64,000 bases of DNA. It comes from Desertivirga xinjiangensis (GTDB lineage Bacteria > Bacteroidota > Bacteroidia > Sphingobacteriales > Sphingobacteriaceae). Positions within the stretch are counted from its first letter, which is position 1. Each line of letters begins with the position of its first letter. Positions 54,739 through 64,000 of this stretch are shown one piece after another. The position numbers were made by a program, and so were the translations under genes. Below the pieces are notes generated by a model. It saw only the letters and a program-made list of their open reading frames with translations. It had not been told where the DNA came from and made no database searches. Location: positions 186,001-250,000 of the forward strand of contig NZ_JAFMZP010000003.1 in NCBI RefSeq assembly GCF_024436435.1, in the 5' to 3' direction.

Positions 54739-56120
54739 TATCCAAACAAATTTTCAAACACTTCCTCAATCTTCGCTACGCTCTTAATTTCTATAGAGTA
54801 GCGGCTCAGATCGAGTCCTTTTTGATTATATTTAGATATATAGATGGCTTCGAAACCGAGTTTTTGAGCTTCTGCAATCCTCTGTTCCACCCGATTGACA
54901 GCTCTTATTTCTCCCGACAGCCCCACTTCAGCTGCGAAGCAGGCATGCTGCGATATAGCTATATCTTCATGAGAAGAGATGATTGCTGCAACAATACCAA
55001 GATCTACGGCAGGATCTTCAACGCGCAGGCCCCCGGCGATATTTAAGAACACATCCTGAGCACTCAAACGGAAGCCGCAACGTTTCTCAAGAACAGCCAG
55101 CAGCATATTCATCCTTCGGGTATCAAAACCAGTGGCCGAGCGTTGTGGGGTTCCATAAGCCGACGGACTTACCAATGCCTGTGTCTCGATCAGCATAGGG
55201 CGCAGCCCCTCCAACATCGCAGAAATAGTAATACCACTTAATTGTTCTTCTCTTTGAGAAAGTAAAATTTCTGAAGGATTTGAAACCTCACGTAAACCAG
55301 TTCCCTGCATCTCATAAATACCGAGCTCAGAGGCTGAACCAAACCTGTTCTTTACAGACCGTAAGATACGGTAAACATGGTGCCGGTCGCCTTCAAATTG
55401 CAAAACGGTATCCACCATATGCTCTAATATCTTCGGTCCGGCAATTGTCCCATCCTTTGTAATATGGCCGATAAGAAACACCGGCGTGGATGTTTCTTTA
55501 GCAAAGCGAAGAAGCTCTGCTGTACATTCCCGCACTTGTGAAACGCTTCCCGGCGTTGATTCTATAAATGATGAGTGAAGAGTTTGAATGGAATCTATCA
55601 CTACAACTTCGGGCTCCATCTGCTCTATCTGTTTAAAGATGTTTTGTGTAGATGTTTCCGTAAGTATATATGTTTCTGGTCTGCCACCAGAGGGTACAAT
55701 ACGTTCCGCCCGCATTTTGATCTGGTGTTCACTCTCTTCTCCGGAGACATACAAAACTTTGAGTCCAGGCAGATTTAATGCAACCTGCAGCATCAGCGTC
55801 GACTTTCCAATTCCGGGTTCACCACCTATCAATACAAGCGAACCAGGCACAACGCCTCCGCCCAAAACCCGGTTTAACTCCTTATCAGGAGTGATTAGTC
55901 TGTTCTCCTCAGAATATACAATTTCATGGATTGCAGCTGGCCTGGCAACCCGGGCGTTCAGTTTACCTGTTGGTTTCCAATCCGGAACATTTGGCGCGGG
56001 CTTCTGTATCAGTTCCTCAACAAAAGAATTCCATTGATTGCAGGCTGGACATTTACCCAGCCATTTTGCCGATTCATAACCACAACTTTGACAAAAATAT
56101 GCCGATTTGGATTTAGCCAT
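54738..56120 (-). CDS. radA: DNA repair protein RadA
   Basis: A RecA-like helicase that promotes branch migration in recombination. The 460 residues have a zinc ribbon (Cys10, Cys13, Cys24, Cys27), a RecA core with Walker A GGEPGIGKST (about 99-108), Walker B VVIDSIQT, the RadA hallmark KNRFG (SVKNRFGSASELGIYEM), and a C-terminal Lon-protease-like domain ending with DLSRYSIEIKSV. Complete and typical in length. Confidence 0.97.
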   Translation of the reverse strand: MAKSKSAYFCQSCGYESAKWLGKCPACNQWNSFVEELIQKPAPNVPDWKPTGKLNARVARPAAIHEIVYSEENRLITPDKELNRVLGGGVVPGSLVLIGGEPGIGKSTLMLQVALNLPGLKVLYVSGEESEHQIKMRAERIVPSGGRPETYILTETSTQNIFKQIEQMEPEVVVIDSIQTLHSSFIESTPGSVSQVRECTAELLRFAKETSTPVFLIGHITKDGTIAGPKILEHMVDTVLQFEGDRHHVYRILRSVKNRFGSASELGIYEMQGTGLREVSNPSEILLSQREEQLSGITISAMLEGLRPMLIETQALVSPSAYGTPQRSATGFDTRRMNMLLAVLEKRCGFRLSAQDVFLNIAGGLRVEDPAVDLGIVAAIISSHEDIAISQHACFAAEVGLSGEIRAVNRVEQRIAEAQKLGFEAIYISKYNQKGLDLSRYSIEIKSVAKIEEVFENLFG

Positions 56121-56160
56121 TCAGTAAAGATAATTCTAATTTGTAAAAATGGTTCAGCTA

Positions 56161-57129
56161 TTACAGGGGCAGGTCCACAGATTCGTTAAAGTCCTTCCCT
56201 TCTTTTAGCAGGAAGCTCATAGGATGATCGGGGTTTTTAATAATCTCAAACAATGTAAAGCCCCATGCCTTCCAAAAATTCTCCAGCACTTGCCCATAAG
56301 TTTTGCCTTGCCAGGTATCATAAACCGGCCTGCTGCTGATCCTCAAGGGCATAGCATCTATATATGTTGTCCCATTTGCAGATAATACCGTATATTCTGG
56401 CAAGCGATTGAATAGGTACGCAGAATAAAAAAATCTTGCGCAGATCTCCTCAAATTGTATAGGATGAAGAATGTGATTGCCAATCTTATCAAGCACAGGC
56501 TTATGATAAATAAGGCTCTCGCCATTATCCTGCAAACAGGCCACAATTCCAAAGTCGTTCATCTTTAATGAGAAAACCAATGTATTTATCTCGTCCCGGT
56601 AACTGAAAGTTTCCGGTGCGCTTTTAAGGGGGAAAACTTTGATACTCCATGGTAAAACGCCCTCAAACTCCGTGTTTTGCACCAGCGACTGCAACATAAT
56701 ATGCAGATTGCTAAACTTATGCGCTATTGACTGAGAAAAATTAAATTCTTCGCCGACGGCTCTTTGCTGCCGCATTCCAGCCCGAACTTCCCAATGGATT
56801 ATACCATACACCTGTTTGGCCATCCATTGAAACAGTTTCAATTCATCCAGCTGCGTCACTGCCTCATACCCGCAATTAAATGCATTCCGGATTTCTATTT
56901 CCAGCAATTCGAGTTTAGCTATAGCTATTTCTGAAGCCGGCACAGTAATGTCACGGTAAGTAAGGATCCGTTCATCCAGCATTTTGAAGGGCTTATCTTC
57001 AAGCTTGTACTGCTTTATCAACCATTCCGGAAAAACAGTGATTTTTGAAACTGCGGGATTTCCCGTCAAATAACAGACACTTTCACTAAAATTATATCTG
57101 TCGAAGGGTCGAAAAAGAGGACTACTCAT
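56161..57129 (-). CDS. Conserved-looking protein of unknown function
   Basis: 322 residues taking ATG at 57129 (MSSPLFRPFDRYNFSES), because a TACCTTTG box ends 6 nt before it; the open frame extends to 57243 but the extra 38 residues lie upstream of the promoter box. No motif is recognised. The protein is soluble, rich in Phe, Tyr and Trp, with HIMLQSLVQNTEFEGVLPWSIKVFPLKSAPETFSY in the middle. It is divergent from the dipeptide epimerase with about 96 bp between starts. Confidence 0.75.
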   Translation of the reverse strand: MSSPLFRPFDRYNFSESVCYLTGNPAVSKITVFPEWLIKQYKLEDKPFKMLDERILTYRDITVPASEIAIAKLELLEIEIRNAFNCGYEAVTQLDELKLFQWMAKQVYGIIHWEVRAGMRQQRAVGEEFNFSQSIAHKFSNLHIMLQSLVQNTEFEGVLPWSIKVFPLKSAPETFSYRDEINTLVFSLKMNDFGIVACLQDNGESLIYHKPVLDKIGNHILHPIQFEEICARFFYSAYLFNRLPEYTVLSANGTTYIDAMPLRISSRPVYDTWQGKTYGQVLENFWKAWGFTLFEIIKNPDHPMSFLLKEGKDFNESVDLPL

Positions 57130-57135
57130 CGCCTG

Positions 57136-57143
57136 CAAAGGTA
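57136..57143 (-). promoter_or_regulatory. -7 box (TACCTTTG), near-leaderless
   Basis: Exact TAnnTTTG on the minus strand ending 6 nt before the ATG at 57129. Confidence 0.55.
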
Positions 57144-57225
57144 CAAAGCGAAGTCGGATCTCCTTTATTGTCAAAAACAAATTAACACTGACGTGATATG
57201 GGCTATATTTATAGCAGCGTTTATT

Positions 57226-58245
57226 ATGAGAATCTCTTATCAACCCTATCAGCTGGAACTTAAATATCCGTTCAGGATATCCGGGTTCTCCCGGACTTAT
57301 ACTCCTTTAATACTGTTAAAAGTTCTTCACGGGGGGCATATAGGACTGGGAGAGGCCTCTATGGTACCCTACATGGGTGAGAATTTTGAAACAGCTTCGC
57401 AGTTTCTTAAACAAGTAGATTTGAGCTGGATGAGACCTCCTTTTAATTATACCGAACTCAGTATCTATTTAGATGGACTTTCTGATGGCAATCCGGCGAT
57501 AAAGGCAGCAATCGATATTGCCTTACATGACCTGGAGGGAAAGCTCACCGGTATTCCCTGCTTTAAATTTTTCGGTTCAGAACCGGATCACATGCCTGTC
57601 ACTTCCGTGACTATTGGTATCGATTCCCCCCAAATCATTGTAAAAAAAATAAAAGAGGCAGAATTTGCACGGGTTTTGAAAATTAAGCTGGGTTCAGATG
57701 ACGATAAAATGCTGGTTGAAACCATCCGGACAGTGAGCCACAAACCTTTGTATGCCGATGCCAATCAGGGCTGGGCCAATAAAGAAGAGGCGCTGGATTT
57801 TATATTCTGGCTTAAAGACAAAGGGGTAGAAATTCTGGAGCAACCGATGGATAAAAACAATCTTGACGGAAATGCCTGGATAACAGAAAGAAGCCCCATC
57901 CCCATCTTGGCAGATGAGGCAATACAACGTCTGCGGGGTCTCGACAAAATCAAAGGAGCCTATCATGGAATCAACATCAAGTTAATGAAGAGTGCAGGCA
58001 TGAATGAAGCCTTTGAAATGATAAAAAAGGCGCGTGAATACGATATGAAAGTTTTAATTGGCTGCATGAGCGAGACCAGTGTAGCCACTTCTGCGGGAAT
58101 TGCTTTGGCTCCCCTCTGCGACTGGGCTGATCTTGATGGTCCTTTTCTAACGAATAACAATCCTTTCGACAGTCCAGCCTTTAAAGACGGTAAATGGCTC
58201 CTTAATAACCACCCGGGATTGGGTATCCCTGACAATAATTTTTAA
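57226..58245 (+). CDS. Dipeptide (L-Ala-D/L-Glu) epimerase
   Basis: An enolase-superfamily enzyme that epimerises dipeptides such as L-Ala-D-Glu released from peptidoglycan. With ATG at 57226 the product is 339 residues. Catalytic residues are Lys152 and Lys154 (KIKLG), metal ligands Asp178, Glu205 and Asp230 (ADANQGW, EILEQPM, ILADEAI) and Lys252 (INIKLMKSAG) on the opposite face. The earlier start at 57193 overlaps the divergent promoter region. The exact dipeptide specificity cannot be read. The helicase gene follows after 18 bp. Confidence 0.92.
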   Translation: MRISYQPYQLELKYPFRISGFSRTYTPLILLKVLHGGHIGLGEASMVPYMGENFETASQFLKQVDLSWMRPPFNYTELSIYLDGLSDGNPAIKAAIDIALHDLEGKLTGIPCFKFFGSEPDHMPVTSVTIGIDSPQIIVKKIKEAEFARVLKIKLGSDDDKMLVETIRTVSHKPLYADANQGWANKEEALDFIFWLKDKGVEILEQPMDKNNLDGNAWITERSPIPILADEAIQRLRGLDKIKGAYHGINIKLMKSAGMNEAFEMIKKAREYDMKVLIGCMSETSVATSAGIALAPLCDWADLDGPFLTNNNPFDSPAFKDGKWLLNNHPGLGIPDNNF

Positions 58246-58263
58246 TTTTGGCGTTTCCTTGCT

Positions 58264-61200
58264 ATGCAGCACAAACCTCTTAAAATCCTTCAGGCCTCGG
58301 CTGGTTCCGGAAAAACTTTCAGTCTTACTGCACATTACCTGACCCTGTTGTTTACTACCGAAACGAAGTATCGGGAAATCCTGGCTGTAACCTTTACAAA
58401 TAAGGCAACCGAAGAGATGAAGTCAAGGATCCTCGAAGTGCTCCGAAACCTTGCCTTAGGAGGGGGAAACGTTGAAACATTCCGGAACATTATACTGCAA
58501 GCACATCCCGATTTAAATTCAGAGACGCTAAAGATTAAGGCTTATGCAATTTATCGCCGCATTCTCCATGACTACAGTCGCTTTGCCGTAAATACCATCG
58601 ATGGTTTTGTGCAAAGAGTAATCCGTAGTTTCTCCTTTGAACTAGGCCTCGATGCCGGGTATAAGCTTGAGATGAACCTCGACAAGGTCAAGAAAGAACT
58701 AGCGGTAAAGCTAAATGAACAGCTTGAGCGTAAGCCCGAATTACTGCAATGGATAATCAACCTGGCGCTTGAACGGGTGCGCGACAATAAAAGCTGGAAT
58801 TACCGTGATACACTTCTCGGCTTAGCAGGTGAGATCTTTAAAGAGCGTTATCAGCCCTTTGAAAATGCGATGAAGTCGCACGAACCTGAGCGCTTATTTA
58901 AAGATCTCCAGGAAGTAACAAAAGGCATGCTTGATTTCTTTGAAGATTCGGTAACACAGCAAGCACGCCAGGCGGTAAAAATCTTCCAGGAATCAGGAGT
59001 ACTGCCTGATCAGCTAAAGGGCAAATCCCGCAATCCCCTCAACAATCTGATCAAGATAGCCGACGGAGATTATGCCAAAATCACGGGGCTTCAAAAGATG
59101 ATCAATGAACCGGAGGAGTGGCAGAAGGGAGGCTTAAGCGCAGATGCAGCTTCTCTCTTTGAACTGTTGAACCCAGTAATAGCAGACCTTTCCAACTTTT
59201 ACCTTGAGCAACTGCCCCAATACCAAATGGCAAAAGCCCTGGATGCGAACCTCTACTATCTTCGCTTAATGCAGGAAATGGCGGCCCTGATGAAAGAATA
59301 CAGGGAGGAAAATGCCACTTTACTAATAAGTGACGCGCAGAACCTATTAAAGGGCATTACGGTAGAACAAGGTGATAACCCCTCATTCATATGGGAGAAG
59401 ATGGGTAATCGCTACAAACATTTTTTGTTCGATGAATTTCAGGATACATCTTCTTTTCAATGGGACAATTTCCTTCCGCTTCTCAGAAACGCTATGGCAG
59501 AAGCAAATGGGAAACTTATTGACCACCTGATCGTAGGAGATGTTAAACAATCTATTTACCGGTGGAGGAATGGCGACTGGCGTATATTACATAGCCATGC
59601 CAAAAAGCATCTGGGCGACATAAGGGTTATGGACGATAGCCTGCAGGAGAACTATCGCAGTGCCTCTAACATCATCGACTTTAATAACTTCCTGTTTAAA
59701 TACTCTCCGCAATATTTACAAAATCATATAAACGCAAAAGTAAATGAGGACGGAGGGGCAGATTTCTTCCAAAATTGGTGGTCAGCTCAAGGCTACGATG
59801 AAATTATCCGGAATGCTTACAGTCAAAGCCATCAGAATAAAGCGGAATCTACGCCCTCCGGAGGAACAATTGAAGTTGAATTCATTGAAGCGAAAGACAA
59901 CCGGACCAGAGCTTCTGAAACCCGCGAAGGTGCTTTAAGATCGGTCAAAGACAAATTAATCACCTGGCTCGATAAAGCCGAACCAAGATATGCTCCCAGC
60001 GACATCTGCATTTTAGTCCGGAGTAACAGAGAGGCCCGGGAAACGGTCGAATACCTGATAGCAAATCATATCCCGGTTATTTCAGGGGAAGCTTTATTAA
60101 TAGCCAACAACTCTGCTATACGTTTGATTGTCAACACCCTTTATGCAATGAGTGCGAAAAGGGATGAGAGCTCCTTATTCAAGGCCAATTGCATTTATCT
60201 TTATCATCATATACACGACAGGGTTATTGACTCTGCGATCTGGTTAAAAATTAACTCCACAGAAGTAAGAGAACTCCATGAGGCTTTGCCGCACAGCTTA
60301 TGTGAAAACTGGTCAACCTGGCAACAGTTTCCGCTTTTTGTAATTGTTGAGCAACTCATTTCAGCATACCAGTTGAATAATCTGAGTATGCATTTGCCTT
60401 ATCTTTTTGCTTTCCGAGACATGGTCAGCTCATTTGTAAAACAAGGCGAGCGCGGAATCACTTCTTTCCTGAACTGGTGGGAAGAAGAAGGCGAGCGTAA
60501 AGCCCTGCCTTCCAGCGAACAGACCGACGCTGTTCAGGTAATGACTATCCACAAATCAAAGGGACTTGCATTTAATGTCGTTATGCTACCTTTTTGCAGT
60601 TGGAGTTTAGACGGTATGGCGAACAATATTTTTTGGGTTGAAACAGACCAAACGCCTTTTGCAATGCTTCAAAGCGTTCCGGTACATTACAAAAAAAGCC
60701 TCGGACAATCAGCTTTTGCAAAAGCATACTTTGAAGAGTTGTTATTCAACTATATGGACGCCCTTAATATGCTTTATGTGGCCACCACCAGGACCAAAAA
60801 CCACCTTTACATATCAGCCCCCGGACAGGTGGCGGGCAAGGATGACCAATTTAACCTTGCAGGTGATTTGATCTTCCATACGCTAAAGTATTATGCATCA
60901 GATCTGAACACAGAGTTTGACGAGTCGACATTTATAATCGATCAGCCTATACTAAAGCAGGTTTCAGGGAATAAATCAGCATTGCATGATACACGCTTTT
61001 CAGAAACGACATGGAGTTTTGAATCGTACCCCTTATCAAACCGGCTTGGTGATGCTCTGACAGATAAAAAAGTCTATGAGCAACTTGATATCCTTAGCGG
61101 AGATACACAGCGACGACGGGGAATTATCTTACACGATCTTCTTTCGCGGGTGACCAGTGTCACTGAGCTTCCTGCCGTACTGACTAAAATGTATCAGGAA

Positions 61201-61533
61201 GGTTTGTTTAGAAAGACAGAAGAAAGTGAGATTTTGAAATTAGCAGAAAGTGTTTTGCATCATCCCGAATTGAAAGCCCTTCTCGACAAACCTTACGAGA
61301 GCCTGAATGAACAAACCATTATCAGTGGCCTCGGAGAAAGCTATCGTCCAGACAAAGTTCTGATAGGAGAGGATGAGGTTGTCATTATTGATTTTAAATT
61401 TACGGGCGAACCTAAAGCACAACATTATACTCAAGTCAATGAATATCGTAGTTTGCTGGCTGAAATAGGGTATCAGAATGTCAGCGCCTATTTATACTAT
61501 GGCTATCTGGAAGAACTAAAGGCCGTGAATTAG
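58264..61533 (+). CDS. UvrD-type helicase-nuclease, AddA/RecB-like
   Basis: 1089 residues. Walker A ASAGSGKT (11-18), helicase motif Ia AVTFTNKATEEMK, motif II LFDEFQDTS, motif III VGDVKQSIYRWRNGD, motif V region VMTIHKSKGLAF and motif VI LYVATTRTKNHLY are all present. The C-terminus has a PD-(D/E)xK-like nuclease core (EDEVVIIDFKFTG). This is the RecB/AddA architecture for double-strand-break end processing. The partner AddB-like nuclease gene that usually lies beside it is not in the window. It is probably co-transcribed with the epimerase gene. Confidence 0.92.
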   Translation: MQHKPLKILQASAGSGKTFSLTAHYLTLLFTTETKYREILAVTFTNKATEEMKSRILEVLRNLALGGGNVETFRNIILQAHPDLNSETLKIKAYAIYRRILHDYSRFAVNTIDGFVQRVIRSFSFELGLDAGYKLEMNLDKVKKELAVKLNEQLERKPELLQWIINLALERVRDNKSWNYRDTLLGLAGEIFKERYQPFENAMKSHEPERLFKDLQEVTKGMLDFFEDSVTQQARQAVKIFQESGVLPDQLKGKSRNPLNNLIKIADGDYAKITGLQKMINEPEEWQKGGLSADAASLFELLNPVIADLSNFYLEQLPQYQMAKALDANLYYLRLMQEMAALMKEYREENATLLISDAQNLLKGITVEQGDNPSFIWEKMGNRYKHFLFDEFQDTSSFQWDNFLPLLRNAMAEANGKLIDHLIVGDVKQSIYRWRNGDWRILHSHAKKHLGDIRVMDDSLQENYRSASNIIDFNNFLFKYSPQYLQNHINAKVNEDGGADFFQNWWSAQGYDEIIRNAYSQSHQNKAESTPSGGTIEVEFIEAKDNRTRASETREGALRSVKDKLITWLDKAEPRYAPSDICILVRSNREARETVEYLIANHIPVISGEALLIANNSAIRLIVNTLYAMSAKRDESSLFKANCIYLYHHIHDRVIDSAIWLKINSTEVRELHEALPHSLCENWSTWQQFPLFVIVEQLISAYQLNNLSMHLPYLFAFRDMVSSFVKQGERGITSFLNWWEEEGERKALPSSEQTDAVQVMTIHKSKGLAFNVVMLPFCSWSLDGMANNIFWVETDQTPFAMLQSVPVHYKKSLGQSAFAKAYFEELLFNYMDALNMLYVATTRTKNHLYISAPGQVAGKDDQFNLAGDLIFHTLKYYASDLNTEFDESTFIIDQPILKQVSGNKSALHDTRFSETTWSFESYPLSNRLGDALTDKKVYEQLDILSGDTQRRRGIILHDLLSRVTSVTELPAVLTKMYQEGLFRKTEESEILKLAESVLHHPELKALLDKPYESLNEQTIISGLGESYRPDKVLIGEDEVVIIDFKFTGEPKAQHYTQVNEYRSLLAEIGYQNVSAYLYYGYLEELKAVN

Positions 61534-61566
61534 TCACGGCCTTCTCTGAATATGTTTGCAGCTAAT

Positions 61567-62781
61567 TTATCCCTGAATGATAGTCAAGACCATTCCAGGT
61601 TTTACTGATGCCTGCTTCAGGCGATTTAAAACTTTTACTTCGGCCTCTGTAGAGTTGAATTGCTCAACAATAGAGCTCAGGGTATCTCCTTCTTTAACTT
61701 TGTACTTTACGTAGGTATCAACAGCCTTATAATTTGAATTATTTGAGCCGGGGCTTGTCTTTTTTGACACTACGGAAGCTACCTTAGTTTCCACAGGGAC
61801 AGTGTATACCAGACGCAATTCATCTTCAAGCTTCCCTGGCTTTGTTAGCACGTCACATAAGGCATTATGTAAATAATCTTTTATGACCGGAATAACCAGT
61901 TTCCCTGGTTTTTCGACGCTTCCATTTACAATTTGATTCTTATATGCAGCATTTAAAACTATCAGATCTGAAGCTTCAACACCCACAGCCTTGGCAACAC
62001 TATATAATGAAACTGGTCTGTTAACGAAAATTTCCCTGGTTGAGATATTGAAATCAGGCTTTACAGGATAGATCCCATGTCTTTTACTATTGTTCATCAA
62101 GTATACGGTAGCGATAAACGCAGGCACATAACTTTGCGTTTCGGCAGGCAAATATTGGCGTATTTCCCAATACGTAGTTGCCGATGGAGCCTTTTCCATT
62201 GCCCAGCGTATATTGTTGCGTCCACAGTTGTATGAAGCAATGGCTAGCAACCAGTCTTTATACATCTCATAAGAATCTAAGAGATAACTAGCAGCAGCAT
62301 TACAAGCTAAAACCGGGTCGCGGCGCTCATCTATAGTTTCATTAATCTGCAAACCGTATATTTTCCCAACGGGCTCTAAAAACTGCCACAAACCTCCGGC
62401 CTGTGCTGATGACAAGGCAAATGGATTTAAAGCAGATTCAACAATAGACAGGTATTTAATTTCTTCAGGTACACCCCTTTCCTTAAATACCTTTTCATAA
62501 ATCGGGAAATAATATTCAGACAGTCCAAGAACTTTGGAAAATTTAGCTTTGTGAGATGACGCGTAGTAATTGATCATCCTCTTAACCGGCTCATTATAGG
62601 TTAAAGGAACTGTTTTCGTCAAGTCATCCAAAGTACGGCGGTACTCGGAAGGATCGATCAAAGCAGACGCTTTCACCGGATTTTTAACATTGACATCAAC
62701 ATTCGCTTTAGTGGTCACCGGTGTACCTGCTAAAGCAAGCCCTAAAATAGTCAGGGCGAATACTCTTTTCCTTCTCATCAT
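61567..62781 (-). CDS. LysM-containing lytic transglycosylase (MltD-like)
   Basis: 404 residues. Signal peptide (MMRRKRVFALTILGLALAGTPVTTKA). An SLT domain has the catalytic Glu115 in YLSIVESALNPFALS, then AGGLWQFLEPVGKIYGL and YNCGRNNIRWA, typical of family 1D transglycosylases. A middle region resembles a degenerate LysM (SLYSVAKAVGVEASDLIVLN), and a clear C-terminal LysM begins KYKVKEGDTLSSIVEQFNST (about 353-403). It cuts peptidoglycan glycan strands with 1,6-anhydro products. gatA lies upstream on the same strand with a 60-bp gap. Confidence 0.93.
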   Translation of the reverse strand: MMRRKRVFALTILGLALAGTPVTTKANVDVNVKNPVKASALIDPSEYRRTLDDLTKTVPLTYNEPVKRMINYYASSHKAKFSKVLGLSEYYFPIYEKVFKERGVPEEIKYLSIVESALNPFALSSAQAGGLWQFLEPVGKIYGLQINETIDERRDPVLACNAAASYLLDSYEMYKDWLLAIASYNCGRNNIRWAMEKAPSATTYWEIRQYLPAETQSYVPAFIATVYLMNNSKRHGIYPVKPDFNISTREIFVNRPVSLYSVAKAVGVEASDLIVLNAAYKNQIVNGSVEKPGKLVIPVIKDYLHNALCDVLTKPGKLEDELRLVYTVPVETKVASVVSKKTSPGSNNSNYKAVDTYVKYKVKEGDTLSSIVEQFNSTEAEVKVLNRLKQASVKPGMVLTIIQG

Positions 62782-62841
62782 TTTTCAATATGGCTAAACA
62801 GCCTCTGGTAATTGTTGGTAATTGTCTCCCTTTCTACCAAA

Positions 62842-64000
62842 TTAACGGCTTTTAGTTACATTTAAAATATATTTAGAAAAAGCTAATAATTCCGACTCAC
62901 CAAACCGTTTCCCTATCAGCTGTATTCCTAAGGGTAAATTAGTCTTCGTTTCACCTAAAGGTAAGGAAATTGCTGGAATTCCTGCCAACGAAGCCTGAAC
63001 GGTAAATATATCTGCAAGATACATAGTAACCGGATCATCTGTCTTCTCTCCGATTCCAAAGGCCGGACCAGGGGTAGTAGGCAAAAGAATGAAATCATGA
63101 TCCTGCAGGATCTCATCGGTTTTCTCGCGAATTACGCGGCGAACTCTCTGAGCCTTTCCATAAAAAGCATCGTAATGACCAGCACTTAGCACGAATGATC
63201 CCAGCAAGATACGGCGTTTCACCTCTGCTCCAAATCCTTCAGAGCGTGATTTTTTGTAGGTCGATTCAAGGTCGGTAGCATTAGGACTTCTGTATCCGTA
63301 ATGCACCCCGTCATATCTTGCCAGATTCGACGAAGCCTCAGCCATCGTTAATATATAATAGGTTGGCACTACAAAATCAAGATAAGGAAAAGATATCGGT
63401 TCTACAGCGTGGCCGGCCTCCTGCAATTCTTTAATCGTTTTTTCGGTAAGAGCCTTCACTTCAGGATCTAGTCCTTCCGAGGTTAAAGTTTCGGGCAGAT
63501 AAGCAATTCTCTTTTTCCCGGAAAAGTCGAGCTGCTGAGTATAGGCAGGAACAGGGAGGGTTGAGGAAGTACTGTCATATTCGTCGTGACCGGCAATTAC
63601 TTCCAGTAGCAAAGCTGCGTCCTCTACAGAATTTGTTATCGGGCCAACCTGGTCAAAGGACGACGCATAGGCGATAACCCCATGTCTCGAAACCCTGCCA
63701 TAAGTAGGTTTTAAACCAACCACGCCACAAAAAGCCGCAGGTTGTCTCACAGATCCACCAGTATCCGTCCCTAATGAAGCCATGCATAAGCCCGCCTGAA
63801 CGGCAACCGCTGAACCTCCTGAAGATCCACCTGGTACACGGCTATTGTCTGCGTTATTTTTCACGGGACCGTGAAATGAATTTTCGTTAGAGCCACCCAT
63901 GGCAAACTCATCACAATTTTGACGGCCTATGATCACCGCATCTTCTGCCAAAAGGCGCTCTACAACGGTCGATGAAAAAACAGATCTATAATTATCAAGA
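62842..64000 (-). CDS. gatA: Glu-tRNA(Gln)/Asp-tRNA(Asn) amidotransferase subunit A, truncated by window end
   Basis: Amidates misacylated Glu-tRNA(Gln) or Asp-tRNA(Asn). The amidase-signature region shows the serine triad loop PGGSSGGSAVAVQAG and SLGTDTGGSVRQPA, preceded by NCDEFAMGGSNENS. The frame is open past the apparent internal start at 63951 to the window edge (SVFSSTVVERLLAEDA), so the N-terminus, including the catalytic Lys, lies outside. The end LGIQLIGKRFGESELLAF is typical. Confidence 0.95.
   Translation of the reverse strand, partial: LDNYRSVFSSTVVERLLAEDAVIIGRQNCDEFAMGGSNENSFHGPVKNNADNSRVPGGSSGGSAVAVQAGLCMASLGTDTGGSVRQPAAFCGVVGLKPTYGRVSRHGVIAYASSFDQVGPITNSVEDAALLLEVIAGHDEYDSTSSTLPVPAYTQQLDFSGKKRIAYLPETLTSEGLDPEVKALTEKTIKELQEAGHAVEPISFPYLDFVVPTYYILTMAEASSNLARYDGVHYGYRSPNATDLESTYKKSRSEGFGAEVKRRILLGSFVLSAGHYDAFYGKAQRVRRVIREKTDEILQDHDFILLPTTPGPAFGIGEKTDDPVTMYLADIFTVQASLAGIPAISLPLGETKTNLPLGIQLIGKRFGESELLAFSKYILNVTKSR

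Overview
The window looks like chromosomal DNA of a Sphingobacteriaceae bacterium (Bacteroidota; Pedobacter/Mucilaginibacter-like). The evidence is: many genes preceded by the Bacteroidota -7 box TAnnTTTG instead of a clear Shine-Dalgarno; a T9SS-type secreted protein, an OMP_b-brl_3-type outer-membrane protein, a DUF4270 lipoprotein and an IPExxxVDY protein; and the order glmS / DUF4270 / short GlgA-like / panC / panD, which is typical of this phylum. Family assignments were made by reading motifs, without database searches.

1-5600 is an eroded accessory region. It holds a MACPF (perforin-like) lipoprotein gene broken by one frameshift in an A6G5 tract, an unrecognised short ORF, an antisense remnant of a polysaccharide deacetylase, an intact UDP-galactopyranose mutase (glf), and a DUF4143 ATPase gene carrying both an internal deletion and a frameshift. 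It reads like a decayed surface-polysaccharide/interaction locus with glf as survivor.

5600-27400 is metabolic and housekeeping: uronate catabolism (kduI, kduD, a second SDR), carB, NAD precursor salvage (pnuC plus a NadR-like kinase), a TerC membrane protein behind a probable leader RNA, rlmI, csaA, tadA, superoxide dismutase facing oxyR, glmS, a DUF4270 lipoprotein, a GlgA-like protein lacking its C-terminal half, panC-panD-rfaE2 and an M1 aminopeptidase.

27400-40700 is core information processing and lipid synthesis: rimP-nusA-infB behind a promoter and hairpin leader, a B12-dependent ribonucleotide reductase, pyruvate kinase with an IPExxxVDY gene, and acpP-fabF-rnc.

40700-64000 is mostly envelope: small Ser/Thr/Gly-rich lipoproteins, a PepSY-like exported protein, a GH3 glycosidase, a large outer-membrane protein next to a LytTR two-component pair, pepT, a rhomboid protease, a LacI regulator, a T9SS-type secreted protein, radA, a conserved unknown, a dipeptide epimerase, an AddA/RecB-like helicase-nuclease, a LysM lytic transglycosylase and the 5'-truncated gatA. 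GH3, epimerase and transglycosylase fit peptidoglycan turnover and recycling.

The main non-coding signals are a dispersed GC-rich palindromic repeat found just after stop codons (about 4419, 5566, 8285-8421, 14297, 44108 and 44152), hairpin leaders before terC and rimP and possibly carB, several near-leaderless starts, and an obvious set of intrinsic terminators. I saw no tRNA, rRNA, CRISPR array or insertion sequence, and no convincing complete new defence or mobile system.
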